Shown here one piece after another: positions 27,635-39,019 of a stretch of 64,000 nt of DNA (positions within the stretch are counted from its first letter, which is position 1; every line of letters begins with the position of its first letter). The position numbers and the translations under genes are program-made. The stretch comes from Cobetia sp. L2A1 (lineage in GTDB: Bacteria > Pseudomonadota > Gammaproteobacteria > Pseudomonadales > Halomonadaceae), in contig NZ_CP047025.1 in assembly GCF_009796845.1 (NCBI RefSeq), positions 992,001 through 1,056,000 on the forward strand, written 5' to 3'. Under the pieces are notes generated by a model, which saw only the letters and a list, made by a program, of their open reading frames with translations, was not told where the DNA came from and searched no databases.

Positions 27635-28465
27635 ATGACGAACATGAACGATGTGGCCGGCCTGGATGCCGCCCTGCCCGCCGATGATCGTGGATTGGCG
27701 TATGGTGAAGGTGTGTTCGAGACGATTCTGGTGCGGGATGGCGCACCTCTATTGTGGTCGCATCACCTGGCCCGACTGACACAGGGCTGTGAGCGGCTGG
27801 GGCTAGTCGTGCCATCCATTACCGCGTTGGAGTCGTGTCTTGGCGTCTGTGGTGGGCAAGGGCTTGAGGTGCTCAAGATCATCGTGACCGGTGGTTCGGG
27901 TGGTCGTGGTTACAAGGCACCGGCATCGCCCGAGCCTCGTCTGCGGGCACGATCGATGCCCTTTGCGGTCAACCATCAGGCCCGGCGCGGTATCACGGCA
28001 CGCATGTGCTCATTGCGTGTGGCGGAGCAGCCCGCTCTGGCCGGTCTCAAGCATCTCAATCGGCTCGAAAACGTGCTGGCGCGACGTGAGTGGACAGATC
28101 CCGCCATCAGCGAGGGGGTGTTGCTCAATGCCCGTGATGAGCTTGTCGAGGCGACCAGCATGAATCTGCTCTGGTATCGTGACGGGCGCTGGTATACACC
28201 ATGGCTAGACCGCGCGGGTGTAGAAGGCACGTTATTGACGGCTTTGAGCGCCGAGCAGCCCATTGAAAAAGTGCGATTGGGTATTGAAGCGCTACTCGCC
28301 GCTGAGCAGGTCGTGCTGCTCAATTCGGTGCAGGGCATCTGGCCCGTCACGCGATTGCTCGATAGCGGTGGCGAATGTCTGGGTGATTGGCAGCCGTCAG
28401 ATTTCCCTGCGCTGGAGATGTTGAACAAGCGTGTCGCGTGCTTGCTTGGTGAGCATGCGGACTGA
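27635..28465 (+). CDS. pabC: Aminodeoxychorismate lyase PabC
   Basis: PLP enzyme that makes 4-aminobenzoate for folate. From the ATG at 27635 the protein has 276 residues of class IV aminotransferase fold: DRGLAYGEGVFETILVRDG, VTGGSGGRGY, the PLP lysine in LKHLNRLENVLARRE, and LLNARDELVEATSMNLLW. The order fabF-pabC-mltG-tmk-holB is the standard gammaproteobacterial one. ATG 27620 is an alternative five codons earlier. Confidence 0.92.
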   Translation: MTNMNDVAGLDAALPADDRGLAYGEGVFETILVRDGAPLLWSHHLARLTQGCERLGLVVPSITALESCLGVCGGQGLEVLKIIVTGGSGGRGYKAPASPEPRLRARSMPFAVNHQARRGITARMCSLRVAEQPALAGLKHLNRLENVLARREWTDPAISEGVLLNARDELVEATSMNLLWYRDGRWYTPWLDRAGVEGTLLTALSAEQPIEKVRLGIEALLAAEQVVLLNSVQGIWPVTRLLDSGGECLGDWQPSDFPALEMLNKRVACLLGEHAD

Positions 28466-28545
28466 TGAAAGCCTTGTGCCACGACCTGCCGCGCTGCATG
28501 TCGTCCGTGCATTGCCTTCTTTGACATGAAGATGGATGACTGACT

Positions 28546-29550
28546 ATGCGTGTGTTCAAGGTGCTATTGATGCTGGTGGTTGTGGCAGTCGCTGCTGGCG
28601 TCGTGGGATTTCGCTATTGGCAGGCGCAGCTGTTATCGCCGCTGACTATCGAAAAAGAGCAGATCTTTGAGGTGCCCCGTGGCGCCAGCCTGGCGAAGGT
28701 CGTGAGCGAGCTGCAAGCGGCTGGCATTGTCGAGGCCAGCTGGCCTTACAAGGTCTGGGCGCGTCTCGAGCCGACAGCCGTCAATGGCCTGCGTGCTGGT
28801 GAATTCCGTCTGACGCCGAACTTGAATGGCCGTGAGTTGGTGGCACTGCTGTCCAGTGATGACGTAGTCAGTTACACCCTGACCGTGCCGGAAGGCTGGA
28901 CCTTTGCCCAGTTGCGCACCGTCATGAATGCTGCGCCCAAGCTTGAGCACACAACGCAAGACATGAGCGATGATGCACTGATGGCCGCGATTGGTGCGGG
29001 TGATGAGAAGCCAGAAGGCCGCTTCTTCCCGGACACCTATCGCTATCACAAGGGTGTGAGTGATGTGTCGCTGTTGAAGCGGGCACACAAGCGCATGACG
29101 ACCACACTGGAAGAGGTGTGGGCCGGCCGTGACAAGGACCTGCCGATTTCGAGTGACTACGAAGCACTGATCCTGGCCTCGCTGATCGAGCGTGAGACAG
29201 GTGCACCCGAAGAGCGTGACGAGATTGCTGGTGTCTTCAAACGTCGTCTCGAGCGCGGCATGCGTCTGCAGACAGACCCGACCGTCATCTATGGCCTGGG
29301 CGATGACTATGATGGTTCGTTGTCGCGCGCTGACTTGCGCAAACCGACTGCGTGGAATACCTACGTGATTACCGGTCTGCCGCCGACGCCGATCGCCATG
29401 CCGGGGCGCGCTGCGCTTGAGGCAGCCGTGCATCCCAAGGCAGGCGATACCTATTATTTTGTCGCCAAGGGTGAAGGTCGCCATCAGTTCTCGCGTACTC
29501 TGAGTGAGCACAACGCCGCCGTGCGTCGCTATATTCTCAATCGCGACTGA
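28546..29550 (+). CDS. mltG: Endolytic transglycosylase MltG
   Basis: Inner-membrane lytic transglycosylase that cuts nascent peptidoglycan. The 334 residues have an N-terminal membrane anchor (residues 4-21), a LysM-like subdomain and the YceG catalytic domain with the Glu in ASLIERETGAPEERD, MRLQTDPTVIYG and YVITGLPPTPIAMPG near the C-terminus, matching E. coli. It lies between pabC and tmk. Confidence 0.94.
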   Translation: MRVFKVLLMLVVVAVAAGVVGFRYWQAQLLSPLTIEKEQIFEVPRGASLAKVVSELQAAGIVEASWPYKVWARLEPTAVNGLRAGEFRLTPNLNGRELVALLSSDDVVSYTLTVPEGWTFAQLRTVMNAAPKLEHTTQDMSDDALMAAIGAGDEKPEGRFFPDTYRYHKGVSDVSLLKRAHKRMTTTLEEVWAGRDKDLPISSDYEALILASLIERETGAPEERDEIAGVFKRRLERGMRLQTDPTVIYGLGDDYDGSLSRADLRKPTAWNTYVITGLPPTPIAMPGRAALEAAVHPKAGDTYYFVAKGEGRHQFSRTLSEHNAAVRRYILNRD

Positions 29551-31370
<1,820 letters not shown>

Positions 31371-31620
31371 TGAGGGTCAGGCGTCAGACGGCCGGCCAGA
31401 TAAACAGGCTATCGTACCTTTAATATCTGTCGTGCCTGTCGTGCTGATCAGCCGATTTTGGCCAGCCCAGCCAGTCGCGCTAGACTTCTGAGCAGTAAGC
31501 ATCAAAATGCTGTAGCAAGAGATTCAATATGTGCCGTGCCCATCAGAGGCATGATATCCGTCGACACGGCGCTTGGTATCGAGACTGGATGCGCCGGGTG
31601 TGACCGGCCGGAGGTGAAGG

Positions 31621-31971
31621 ATGCACACCGCTCCACAGCAAGGCCAGAAGGCACTGTCGCTGACCATTCGCGATCAGAAAACCCTGCTGGCAGCCTACAT
31701 GTCGACGCTCGTGCGGGGCGGTATCTTCGTGCCGACTACTGAGCGCTACACCATGGGGCAAGAGGTTTATCTGCTGCTGACCCTGCCGGAGGAATCGGAG
31801 CGAATCCCGGTCACTGGTCGTGTGGTATGGATCTCGCCGCTGGGTGTTGGTGGCCGCCGCACACCCGGTATCGGGATTCATTTCAGCGAGGAAGACCGCC
31901 AGGTGCGTGACCATATCGAAAATCATCTGGCCGGTATGCTTGGGAAGGGTCACGCCACCTACACGCTGTAG
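31621..31971 (+). CDS. PilZ domain protein
   Basis: A 116-residue PilZ protein of the type IV pilus group that follows holB in pseudomonads. It lacks the RxxxR and D/NxSxxG c-di-GMP motifs in usable form: the N-terminus reads LSLTIRDQKTLLAAYM and the central strand GGIFVPTTERYTMGQEVYLLL, then GRVVWISPLG and GIGIHFSEED. P. aeruginosa PilZ likewise does not bind c-di-GMP and acts in pilus assembly with PilB and FimX. No pilus genes are in the window. It lies 250 bases after holB. Confidence 0.9.
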   Translation: MHTAPQQGQKALSLTIRDQKTLLAAYMSTLVRGGIFVPTTERYTMGQEVYLLLTLPEESERIPVTGRVVWISPLGVGGRRTPGIGIHFSEEDRQVRDHIENHLAGMLGKGHATYTL

Positions 31972-32142
31972 GCGCTGGCGAGAGGCTCTGGTGAATGGCT
32001 CTGGCAAGAAAGCCCTGGTGAGAAACAAGTAGGCCTCGGCCTGCCTGAATACATGTCGACCGGCCGCGCAGTAGCGCCGAGCCGGTCGTCTCCGTTTTTT
32101 GTGGCGGTTCATGTCACGCCCCTCAGCAAGTGAGAGTTCTGG

Positions 32143-32976
32143 ATGTTTGTTGATTCGCATTGTCACCTTGATCGCCTGAAGCTCGAAGAACACGGCGGCA
32201 CCTTGTCCGGTGTTCTGGACGCCGCGCGTGCCCGTCACGTGCGCCAGTTTCTCGCTATTGCGGTGACGCTGGATGATGTGCCGGAACTGTCTGCCATCGA
32301 GCAGGCGCACGATGACGTCGTGATCTCTGCTGGCGTGCACCCACTGCATCAGGTGGACCCGGAGCCGACGGTCGACGACATCAAGAAGTGTGCCGAGCGC
32401 TATGGTGCGGTGGCCATCGGTGAGACGGGTCTGGATTATCATTACGAGAGTGTCAGTCGTGAGGTGCAGTACGAGCGCTTCAAACGCCACCTGATTGCCG
32501 CGCGTGAGCTGGAACTGCCGGTGATCATCCACACGCGAGAGGCACGTGAAGATACGCTGGCGCTGATCAAGGAACATACCGATCCCGCCATCGGAGGCGT
32601 GTTGCACTGCTTCACGGAAGACCTCGACATGGCACGTGTCGCAGTAGGCCACGGCTTCATGGTCTCGATCTCCGGTATTGTGACCTTCCGCAATGCAGAA
32701 CACGTTCGTGAGCTGGCGCGCGCCATTCCGCTGGACCGCCTGCTGATCGAGACGGACAGTCCTTATCTGGCACCGGTGCCGTATCGTGGCACGTCCAACG
32801 TACCGGGCAATGTGGTGGAAGTCGCAGAGTGCATTGCGGCCGAGCGCGGCATTACCGTCGATGAGCTGGCCATGCAGACCACCGCCAATTTCTATCGTCT
32901 GTTCCGTGCCGCTGCGCCGGAAGCTCCGGAAGGGGTGCGCGAGGCATTGGCCAGTAGCGGGATGCTCACCGACTGA
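32143..32976 (+). CDS. tatD: TatD family metal-dependent deoxyribonuclease
   Basis: The 277-residue TIM-barrel hydrolase carries the metal-binding DSHCHLD at the N-terminus, GETGLDYHY, VIIHTREAREDT, LHCFTEDLDMA and ETDSPYLAPVPYRGTSN. TatD/YcfH proteins are 3'-5' nucleases. The holB-pilZ-tatD order favours the YcfH type. It lies 171 bases after the PilZ gene with no terminator between; a GC hairpin at about 32058-32090 is possible but imperfect. Confidence 0.92.
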   Translation: MFVDSHCHLDRLKLEEHGGTLSGVLDAARARHVRQFLAIAVTLDDVPELSAIEQAHDDVVISAGVHPLHQVDPEPTVDDIKKCAERYGAVAIGETGLDYHYESVSREVQYERFKRHLIAARELELPVIIHTREAREDTLALIKEHTDPAIGGVLHCFTEDLDMARVAVGHGFMVSISGIVTFRNAEHVRELARAIPLDRLLIETDSPYLAPVPYRGTSNVPGNVVEVAECIAAERGITVDELAMQTTANFYRLFRAAAPEAPEGVREALASSGMLTD

Positions 32977-33018
32977 TCACCGTATCTTGTGCAATCATGA
33001 ACTACAGGGAGTCGTGTC

Positions 33019-33639
33019 ATGAACCCAGCTGCCATTCTGACTCAGCTCGGCAAGCAGGCTGAAGTACGAAAGTCATTGCCGCCCGTCGATCAATGGCATC
33101 CCGAGCATTGTGGCGAGATGGATCTCGTCATCTGTCGTGATGGCCGTTGGATGCATGAAGGGACGCCCATAGGACGTGCGCGTCTGGTCCACATGCTATC
33201 GCGCGTTCTCAGACGCGAACCGGATGGCAGTTACTGTCTCGTCACGCCCGTGGAGAAGGTCACGATCCAGGTGGAGGACCGTCCCTTTCTGGCCGTGGAT
33301 TGCACGCTGGCAGAGGATGACATGCAGGCAGAGAGTGACACGCGAGATGACGATGCGCCGACGCAGGCTGTCTGGCAGCTGGTAACCGATCAGGGTGACG
33401 TCGTGCGCCTTGAGGGCGAGACATGCCTCGTGCTCTCTGAGGCACTCAATGATGAATGGTTACCTGAAGTCCCTGTGCGTTTCGGGTTGGCGGCACGCCT
33501 GCATCGCAACCTTTATTATCGTCTGCTGGAAACGGCCGAGACGCGAGAACTGGACGATGGTGGCCACTCAATGGGCTTCATGAGTGGCGGGAGCTGGCAG
33601 TGCCTTGGGCGATTGTCTGCTGATGAGATTGATGCCTGA
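33019..33639 (+). CDS. DUF1285 domain protein
   Basis: The 206-residue cytoplasmic protein matches the DUF1285 family: LPPVDQWHPEHCGEMDLVICRDGRWMHEGTPIGR is the family signature, followed by VLRREPDGSYCLVTPVEKVTI and a C-terminal half with LHRNLYYRLLE. Its function is unknown. It follows tatD by 42 bases and precedes the helicase gene by 65 bases. An acidic insertion of about 25 residues (AEDDMQAESDTRDDDAPT) sits in the middle. Confidence 0.85.
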   Translation: MNPAAILTQLGKQAEVRKSLPPVDQWHPEHCGEMDLVICRDGRWMHEGTPIGRARLVHMLSRVLRREPDGSYCLVTPVEKVTIQVEDRPFLAVDCTLAEDDMQAESDTRDDDAPTQAVWQLVTDQGDVVRLEGETCLVLSEALNDEWLPEVPVRFGLAARLHRNLYYRLLETAETRELDDGGHSMGFMSGGSWQCLGRLSADEIDA

Positions 33640-33704
33640 TGTGAAGCCTGAAACCGTACTGCCATCTGTACGTTGTCATCGACGCTTTTCCTACACAGGT
33701 CCTC

Positions 33705-36269
33705 ATGTCTCAGTCACTTCCTCCCTTCGAATCTGATATGAATGCTACGCCGTCCGATGCCGCGGTATCTGGGGCTTTTGCGGCTGGCCAAACTCCGCTT
33801 CATGCGGCGGTGGAAGCATTGACTCGACGGCTGACAGACCAACAGCGTGCAGTGGTAGAGCATCGTGGCCAGCATGCACGGGTCGCGGCGGTGGCTGGTT
33901 CCGGAAAGACCACCACGATGGTCGCGCGTGTGTTGAGTCTATTGGCTGAAGGTATCTCGCCGCAGCGTATTCTGGTGTTGATGTTCAACCGCTCGGCGCG
34001 TGAAGATTTCGTTGCCAAGCTCGCTCGCTCGGCACCGCCGGGCACACGCTTGCCAGACATTCGTACCTTCCACTCCATCGGACATCGTCTGACCACTACG
34101 CTGGTGCGCTGGGGCAGTCTCGACCCCCGCGAGCTTATTCAGCAGGACTGGGCACTGGAACGGTTACTCAAGCAGGCCGCTCAACGTGCACTAGGTGATG
34201 CTGATCGCAATGAGCGCGAGGCAGCACTGGATGGTGAGCGCCTCGAGGCTCTTGCCCAGTTCTGTGACCTGGTCAAAGCCGAGATGTGTGAGCCAGCGCT
34301 GCTTTATGAGCGTATGAATCTGGGCGAGCATACCGGCCACTTCGTGGAATCCTTCGTACAGCTTGAGCAGTTGCTTGAGCAGTATCGTCAGATGACCTAC
34401 GCCGACCTGCTGTATCGACCGCTGCGTCAGCTGGAGAGGGAGCCCGAGACTCGTGCGCGTATTCAGGGCCATCTCCAGTACGTCATCATTGATGAGTATC
34501 AGGATATCAACGAGGCGCAGCAGCGCATGTTATCTCTGCTGGCCGGTGCGCCGTCGGCAGGAGAAGCGTCTTCCAGTGTGAGCGCGACGTCAGAGAACGC
34601 TGTCATCGCTGAGGTGATGGCGGTTGGTGATGCCAATCAATGCATCTATGAATGGCGTGGTGCGCGGCCTGATTACATGCTGACGCGCTTTGCCGAGAGT
34701 TTCCCCGCACCGACCGACTTCCCGCTCAGTTATACCTTCCGCCACGGTCATCGCCTGGCGCTGGCTGCCAATCATGCCATCGCTGCCAATGCGCGACGGC
34801 CAGATCAGCTATGCATTGCCGCCCCTGGTACGCCAGCCACTCGCCTGGCTGAGGGCCAAGGTGCGGCAAGCCTCGTGGCCGCATTGACCGCATGGCGTGA
34901 AGCCGGGCGCAGTGGTGCTGAAGCCGCCGTTTTAGTGCGTAGTTGGGCGTTGTCAGTGCCGGTACAGTTGCAGTTGCTCAAGGCAGGTATTCCCTTTCGT
35001 CTAGGGCGCAGTGACCGCTTCGTATTTCGGCTGCCGCTGGTACAGGCGCTAGCGGGGTACCTTGAACTGGCGCGTGATGCGTCATTGCTGAGTGACTCGG
35101 TGCATCTGACATTGCTGTTTACTCAGCCCACTGCCTTTGTCGCGCGTGAGCGTCTCGAACGTCTGTGTCAGCAGCTGGCGGAAAGTCGGCATTGGCCGAG
35201 CAAGGAAGACCCGATACTCGAAGGCCTCAAACCTCTGCAGCGCCGAACGCTCAAGAAGCGTTGGCAGTTGCTGTGCGACTTGCCTGGTCTGCGTGACTGG
35301 GCTCCAGCACGGCTACTGCGTCATGTGGTTGATGAGTTGGAAGCCGACAAGATTCTACGTCGCGCCGCCGCCCGGCGTGAGAAAGGCGAAGAAGATGTAC
35401 GGTTACTGGATGTATTGATCGAGCAGGCCGGTGAGCTGGCCAATGATCCAGAGGCCTTTATCACGCTGCTCAGAAACCCTGTCGAAGACGCTGTCGATGG
35501 TGTCTTGATCACCACCGTACATGGGGCCAAAGGGCTCGAGTGGCCGTTTGTCGGACTGTGGGGCATGAACGAGGAAGATTTCCCTGCCTACTCGCGGGAT
35601 AACCCATTGAGCAGTGAGCGTCTCGAAGAAGAGCGTCGCCTGTGCTACGTCGGAGTCACGCGTGCCCGTGAACAGCTATACCTGTGGCGTGATGGCGGGA
35701 CGCATCCACCCAGTCGCTTCCTGGCCGAGCTATGCGTGGACGACTGCACGCGGCTCGGGGACTGGGTGCACAGTGCGGGCCAGCGCGCCAAGGTGGCTGC
35801 CGGCGCACAAGATGACACCGCGTTCGCGCCAGCTGCTGAGTTGGCATTGCGTGTGGTGTCACCTGCACTTGGCCAAGCCTATCTGGCGCGGCTTCCCCTG
35901 GCGCGTCATGGTATTACTCCGCCGGTGCTAGATGCTGCACCGAGTAAGGCACCTGCCAGTCCATCGGGCAGTGGACGCCGTCAAAGTGCCGCTGCAGCGC
36001 GTTCTGGGGGCACTCACTCAGGGACTTTCTCCACTACTTCTTCCCGCAAGGGCGGTTCGCGTGGGGCAGCTTTTGAAAGAACCGAGCCGGCAGTGCTGCG
36101 ACGGGTAGGTGAGTGGTCAATTGGCCAACGCCTGCGTCACGAGGCCTTTGGGGAAGGTGTGATCGAGGAAGTTTCCGGTAACGATGCCAATCCGCTGATC
36201 GAGGTACGCTTTACCGATGGCACCAAGCGGCGCCTGATTGCCACACGCGCACCGGTGACGGCGTTATAG
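33705..36269 (+). CDS. UvrD/Rep-like superfamily 1 DNA helicase
   Basis: ATP-dependent 3'-5' helicase of 854 residues. Motifs in order: I VAAVAGSGKTTTM (about residue 65-77), the FNRSAREDF segment, II IIDEYQDINEAQQ, III VGDANQCIYEWRGARPD, IV LSYTFRHGHRLA, V ITTVHGAKGLEWPFV and VI CYVGVTRAREQLYLW. A Ser/Gly/Ala-rich linker then joins a C-terminal ~45-residue module (GQRLRHEAFGEGVIEEV...IEVRFTDGTKRRL) like the tail of PcrA and UvrD. It is distinct from UvrD proper and longer than Rep. Role unknown; DNA repair is likely. The start could be the ATG at 33738. Confidence 0.85.
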   Translation: MSQSLPPFESDMNATPSDAAVSGAFAAGQTPLHAAVEALTRRLTDQQRAVVEHRGQHARVAAVAGSGKTTTMVARVLSLLAEGISPQRILVLMFNRSAREDFVAKLARSAPPGTRLPDIRTFHSIGHRLTTTLVRWGSLDPRELIQQDWALERLLKQAAQRALGDADRNEREAALDGERLEALAQFCDLVKAEMCEPALLYERMNLGEHTGHFVESFVQLEQLLEQYRQMTYADLLYRPLRQLEREPETRARIQGHLQYVIIDEYQDINEAQQRMLSLLAGAPSAGEASSSVSATSENAVIAEVMAVGDANQCIYEWRGARPDYMLTRFAESFPAPTDFPLSYTFRHGHRLALAANHAIAANARRPDQLCIAAPGTPATRLAEGQGAASLVAALTAWREAGRSGAEAAVLVRSWALSVPVQLQLLKAGIPFRLGRSDRFVFRLPLVQALAGYLELARDASLLSDSVHLTLLFTQPTAFVARERLERLCQQLAESRHWPSKEDPILEGLKPLQRRTLKKRWQLLCDLPGLRDWAPARLLRHVVDELEADKILRRAAARREKGEEDVRLLDVLIEQAGELANDPEAFITLLRNPVEDAVDGVLITTVHGAKGLEWPFVGLWGMNEEDFPAYSRDNPLSSERLEEERRLCYVGVTRAREQLYLWRDGGTHPPSRFLAELCVDDCTRLGDWVHSAGQRAKVAAGAQDDTAFAPAAELALRVVSPALGQAYLARLPLARHGITPPVLDAAPSKAPASPSGSGRRQSAAAARSGGTHSGTFSTTSSRKGGSRGAAFERTEPAVLRRVGEWSIGQRLRHEAFGEGVIEEVSGNDANPLIEVRFTDGTKRRLIATRAPVTAL

Positions 36270-36412
36270 CGTGACTGGCGACGTGGTGACGTTGTAACCC
36301 AGCCAGCGCGCCACCATCTTGAATCAATCAGCGTCGGGTTTCCGAAGAGGTGTCGTCCGCCTTGAGGGTATCGACGGCTTGTTGTCCTTGCTCATTCTGC
36401 TCTGGAGTCACC

Positions 36413-37354
36413 ATGGCCACGTATCCTGATCCTGCTGCGCTTGCGGCAGCCTCCGTCTCCGCTTCATCCTTGCTGGCACCCACTCAGCGGCAAGCCCCGC
36501 TGATCGATGCCGGTCAGTTGACCACTCAGTTGGCCATGGCCGGGCTGCCGTCTCCGGTCGTGCTGGACTGTCGTGCGCGACTCGATGATGGTGAGGCCGG
36601 TGAACGCATGTGGCGTGAAGGGCATCTTCCGGGTGCCATCCATGTGGACATGGAGCGTGATCTCTCGGCGCCGGTACGCGACGGCGGAGATGGCGGGCGT
36701 CACCCACTGCCATCGCATCAGGCGGTTGCGGCGCTGTTTCGTCGCCTGGGCATCACGCCAGCGCAGCAGGTCGTGGTCTACGACGACATGGGCGGCCAGA
36801 TGGCGGCATCCAGACTGTGGTGGATGCTGACCTGGGCAGGGCATCCGGATGCGCGCGTGCTTGATGGCGGCATCCAGGCTTGGAACAACGCCATGGGTGA
36901 GCTCAAGCGGGCTCCCTCAACGCCGAAGGAAATCGAGTCCAGTGATTGGCAGCCGACCTTCGACGACGGCATGCTGGTCAGTGCTGAGGATGTCGCAGCC
37001 ACCAGCGATGTCGTGCTGGATGCGAGGGGCGAGGCGCGTTTTCGCGGCGAGCAGGAGCCGGTTGACCCAGTGGCAGGGCATATCCCCGGTGCACTGTGTC
37101 GTCCGACGCCCACCAACCTTGAAGCCAATGGCCGCTTCAAGGATCGCATGAGTCTACTACGTGAGTTGAGCAAGGTGCTGCCAGCCGCACAGTCCCAGGA
37201 GGCCAACGTCATCGCCTATTGTGGTTCCGGCATCAGCGCTTGCCAGAATATCCTAGCCTTTGCGATTGCCGGGTTACCGTTGCCACGCTTGTATGCGGGG
37301 TCGTGGAGTGACTGGATCAGTGATCCTGAACGTCCGATCGCCACCGGCGACTAG
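36413..37354 (+). CDS. sseA: Sulfurtransferase (thiosulfate/3-mercaptopyruvate, two rhodanese domains)
   Basis: A 313-residue tandem-rhodanese enzyme. The first, inactive domain has GHLPGAIHVDMERDLSAP; the second carries the active Cys in YCGSGISACQN. The CGSGxxA loop is the 3-mercaptopyruvate type rather than the thiosulfate CRxGx[R/T] type, so I prefer SseA. The start at 36413 gives MATYPDPAAL. Its stop is followed by a strong terminator. Confidence 0.85.
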   Translation: MATYPDPAALAAASVSASSLLAPTQRQAPLIDAGQLTTQLAMAGLPSPVVLDCRARLDDGEAGERMWREGHLPGAIHVDMERDLSAPVRDGGDGGRHPLPSHQAVAALFRRLGITPAQQVVVYDDMGGQMAASRLWWMLTWAGHPDARVLDGGIQAWNNAMGELKRAPSTPKEIESSDWQPTFDDGMLVSAEDVAATSDVVLDARGEARFRGEQEPVDPVAGHIPGALCRPTPTNLEANGRFKDRMSLLRELSKVLPAAQSQEANVIAYCGSGISACQNILAFAIAGLPLPRLYAGSWSDWISDPERPIATGD

Positions 37355-37383
37355 ATGTCTGAGTCGTGACATGAATGCCATTC

Positions 37384-37427
37384 ACAACAAAGCCCCGCCA
37401 GTGTTTCCTCTGGCGGGGCTTTGTTGT
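37384..37427. terminator. Bidirectional intrinsic terminator after sseA
   Basis: Perfect 18-base inverted repeat (37384-37401 and 37410-37427), loop TGTTTCCT, core AAAGCCCCGCCAG. It serves sseA (+) and the convergent symporter gene (-). The stem is closely similar to the dinG/DAHP-synthase terminator. Confidence 0.9.
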
Positions 37428-37450
37428 ATGTCAGGGTAGCTGGGTAGCGC

Positions 37451-38707
37451 TCAAGGCTGATGCGAGTTTGCCTCTTCGCGTTGACTGGCAGGTGATCTAC
37501 GTGCGCGAGAATCGAAGCGGTCCAGCAGTGCGGCGTTGGCGCAGTTACCCATCACATTGAGTGCCGTACGCAGGCCATCGGTAAAGCGATCAATACCGGC
37601 AACGACAGCGACACCCTCCAACGGAAGCCCTGCAGCACCAAGAACGGTCGTCATCGCGATCAGGCCTGCGCCTGGCACGCCAGCGGTAGAGAAGCTGACC
37701 AGCAAGCCGGTAGTGAAGACAGTAATGACCAGCGAAGTGGTGATGTCGATACCGAAAAGCTGAGCCACAAACAGTGCATTGAAGCCCTGTAATACCGCAG
37801 CGCCATCACGCTTGAGCGCAGTGCCGAAGGGGAGTGCAAAGCTTGCCAGGGATTCATCCATGCCATAGCTGCGGGCATTGCCCAGAGCTAGCGGTAGAGT
37901 CGCGCCGGAGCTTGCGGTACCGAAGGCAAAGCCCAGGCTCTGGCCAAAGTGTTTGATGAAGGCAATGGGTCGCGCACCCGTGATGGTCAGCAGTATCAGA
38001 TAGAGCAGCGCCATCAGTGCCAATGCGATTATCAATCCGATCACGTACATGCCCAGACGCTCCAGCAAATCGAGCCCCTGCGTGGCGATCACAGAGGTAA
38101 TCAATGCAAATACCCCTACCGGCGCCAGCGTGAGCACGAAGGACAGCACCTTGAGGCTTATGGTATAGCCGCTTTCGATCACGCGGTGCAGCGGGGCGCT
38201 TTCTTCAGGCAAGGCGCGCATGGCTAGCCCGATCAGGGCCGCGGCAAAGATGACCTGCAATAGCCCACCACCGCCAAGCGCAGTGAACGGATTATTGGGC
38301 ACCAGACCTACCAGCCACTGGCTGAGGCTATCGGCATTGCGTCCTTCAGGGGCTTGATTTACCAGACTCTCGGCGCCGCTACCCGGGCTAAGCCAGTAAG
38401 CCACCAGCATGCCCAATGTCAGTGCCACGGCGCTTGTCACCACGTAGCTGCCTAGCAGACGGCCCGCTCGGCGGCCAACATCAACGCCACCCTCGCGGTT
38501 GGTCAGGCTCATGATCAATGCGCCGAAGACCATCGGCACCACCACAAATTGCAGTAGACGCAGGAATATCTGCCCGACCGGTGTCAGCACATTGGTGTCC
38601 AGCCACGCCACGCTGCCTTCAGGCAGGGCGTTGGCACCGGTATTCAGGGCAAGGCCACTGACGATACCCAGTACCAGGGCAAGCAGAATCTGGCGAGTGA
38701 CGGACAT
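37451..38707 (-). CDS. Dicarboxylate/amino acid:cation symporter (DAACS family)
   Basis: Secondary transporter for C4-dicarboxylates or acidic amino acids, 418 residues. The family features are present: N-terminal ILLALVLGIVSGLALNTG, the helical-hairpin Ser-rich loop FGTASSGATLPLALGNA, a DGAAVLQGFNALFVAQ segment near TM7, and FSTAGVPGAGLIAM plus ALNVMGNCANAALLDRF in the second re-entrant region and TM8. The substrate (Glu/Asp or succinate/fumarate/malate) cannot be settled. It reads toward sseA with a shared terminator; the AT-rich sequence at 38790-38850 is the likely promoter area. Confidence 0.9.
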   Translation of the reverse strand: MSVTRQILLALVLGIVSGLALNTGANALPEGSVAWLDTNVLTPVGQIFLRLLQFVVVPMVFGALIMSLTNREGGVDVGRRAGRLLGSYVVTSAVALTLGMLVAYWLSPGSGAESLVNQAPEGRNADSLSQWLVGLVPNNPFTALGGGGLLQVIFAAALIGLAMRALPEESAPLHRVIESGYTISLKVLSFVLTLAPVGVFALITSVIATQGLDLLERLGMYVIGLIIALALMALLYLILLTITGARPIAFIKHFGQSLGFAFGTASSGATLPLALGNARSYGMDESLASFALPFGTALKRDGAAVLQGFNALFVAQLFGIDITTSLVITVFTTGLLVSFSTAGVPGAGLIAMTTVLGAAGLPLEGVAVVAGIDRFTDGLRTALNVMGNCANAALLDRFDSRARRSPASQREEANSHQP

Positions 38708-39019
38708 GAGTGCTCCGATGGCAGTCGATGAAGTAGAGAAAGTCGTGTCAGCGCGATCAAACGTTATTCGACAGGGAGCGCTAATGTGCTACCGAGTGAC
38801 GGTTATATCAATGATGCATATAAGATCTTTTTAGAATATATCGAGAAGCTGCCTGCTAGCGGTCAGCATAAGTCTGGTCCGTCGACTGGCATACTGATAG
38901 AGACGACAACGCCGCCACGCGATTAGCGTGGCGGCGTTGTTTATACGGGCAATGATCTCAGCGGCTGGCCTCTCATGCAGGCCACTGGATCAGATCATGT
39001 TAGCAGGTGCGCCGTGGCC
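38708..39019. other. Intergenic region between symporter and ETF-QO genes
   Basis: 312 bases without a gene. It holds the AT-rich stretch around 38800-38850 (several TATA-like runs such as TATATC and AATATA), probably the symporter promoter, and the hairpin at 38906-38940 downstream of the ETF-QO gene. I cannot assign a single -35/-10 pair. Confidence 0.5.
38906..38940. terminator. Intrinsic terminator downstream of the ETF-QO gene
   Basis: Perfect 15-base inverted repeat (38906-38920 and 38926-38940), loop GATTA, core AACGCCGCCACGC. It lies 80 bases beyond the stop of the minus-strand ETF-QO gene. The T-rich flank is on the + side, so it is orientation-neutral at best. Confidence 0.75.

Noticed and set aside
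31543..32703. 386-codon minus-strand frame over the PilZ gene and tatD
   Set aside because: Antisense to two recognised genes and without motifs.
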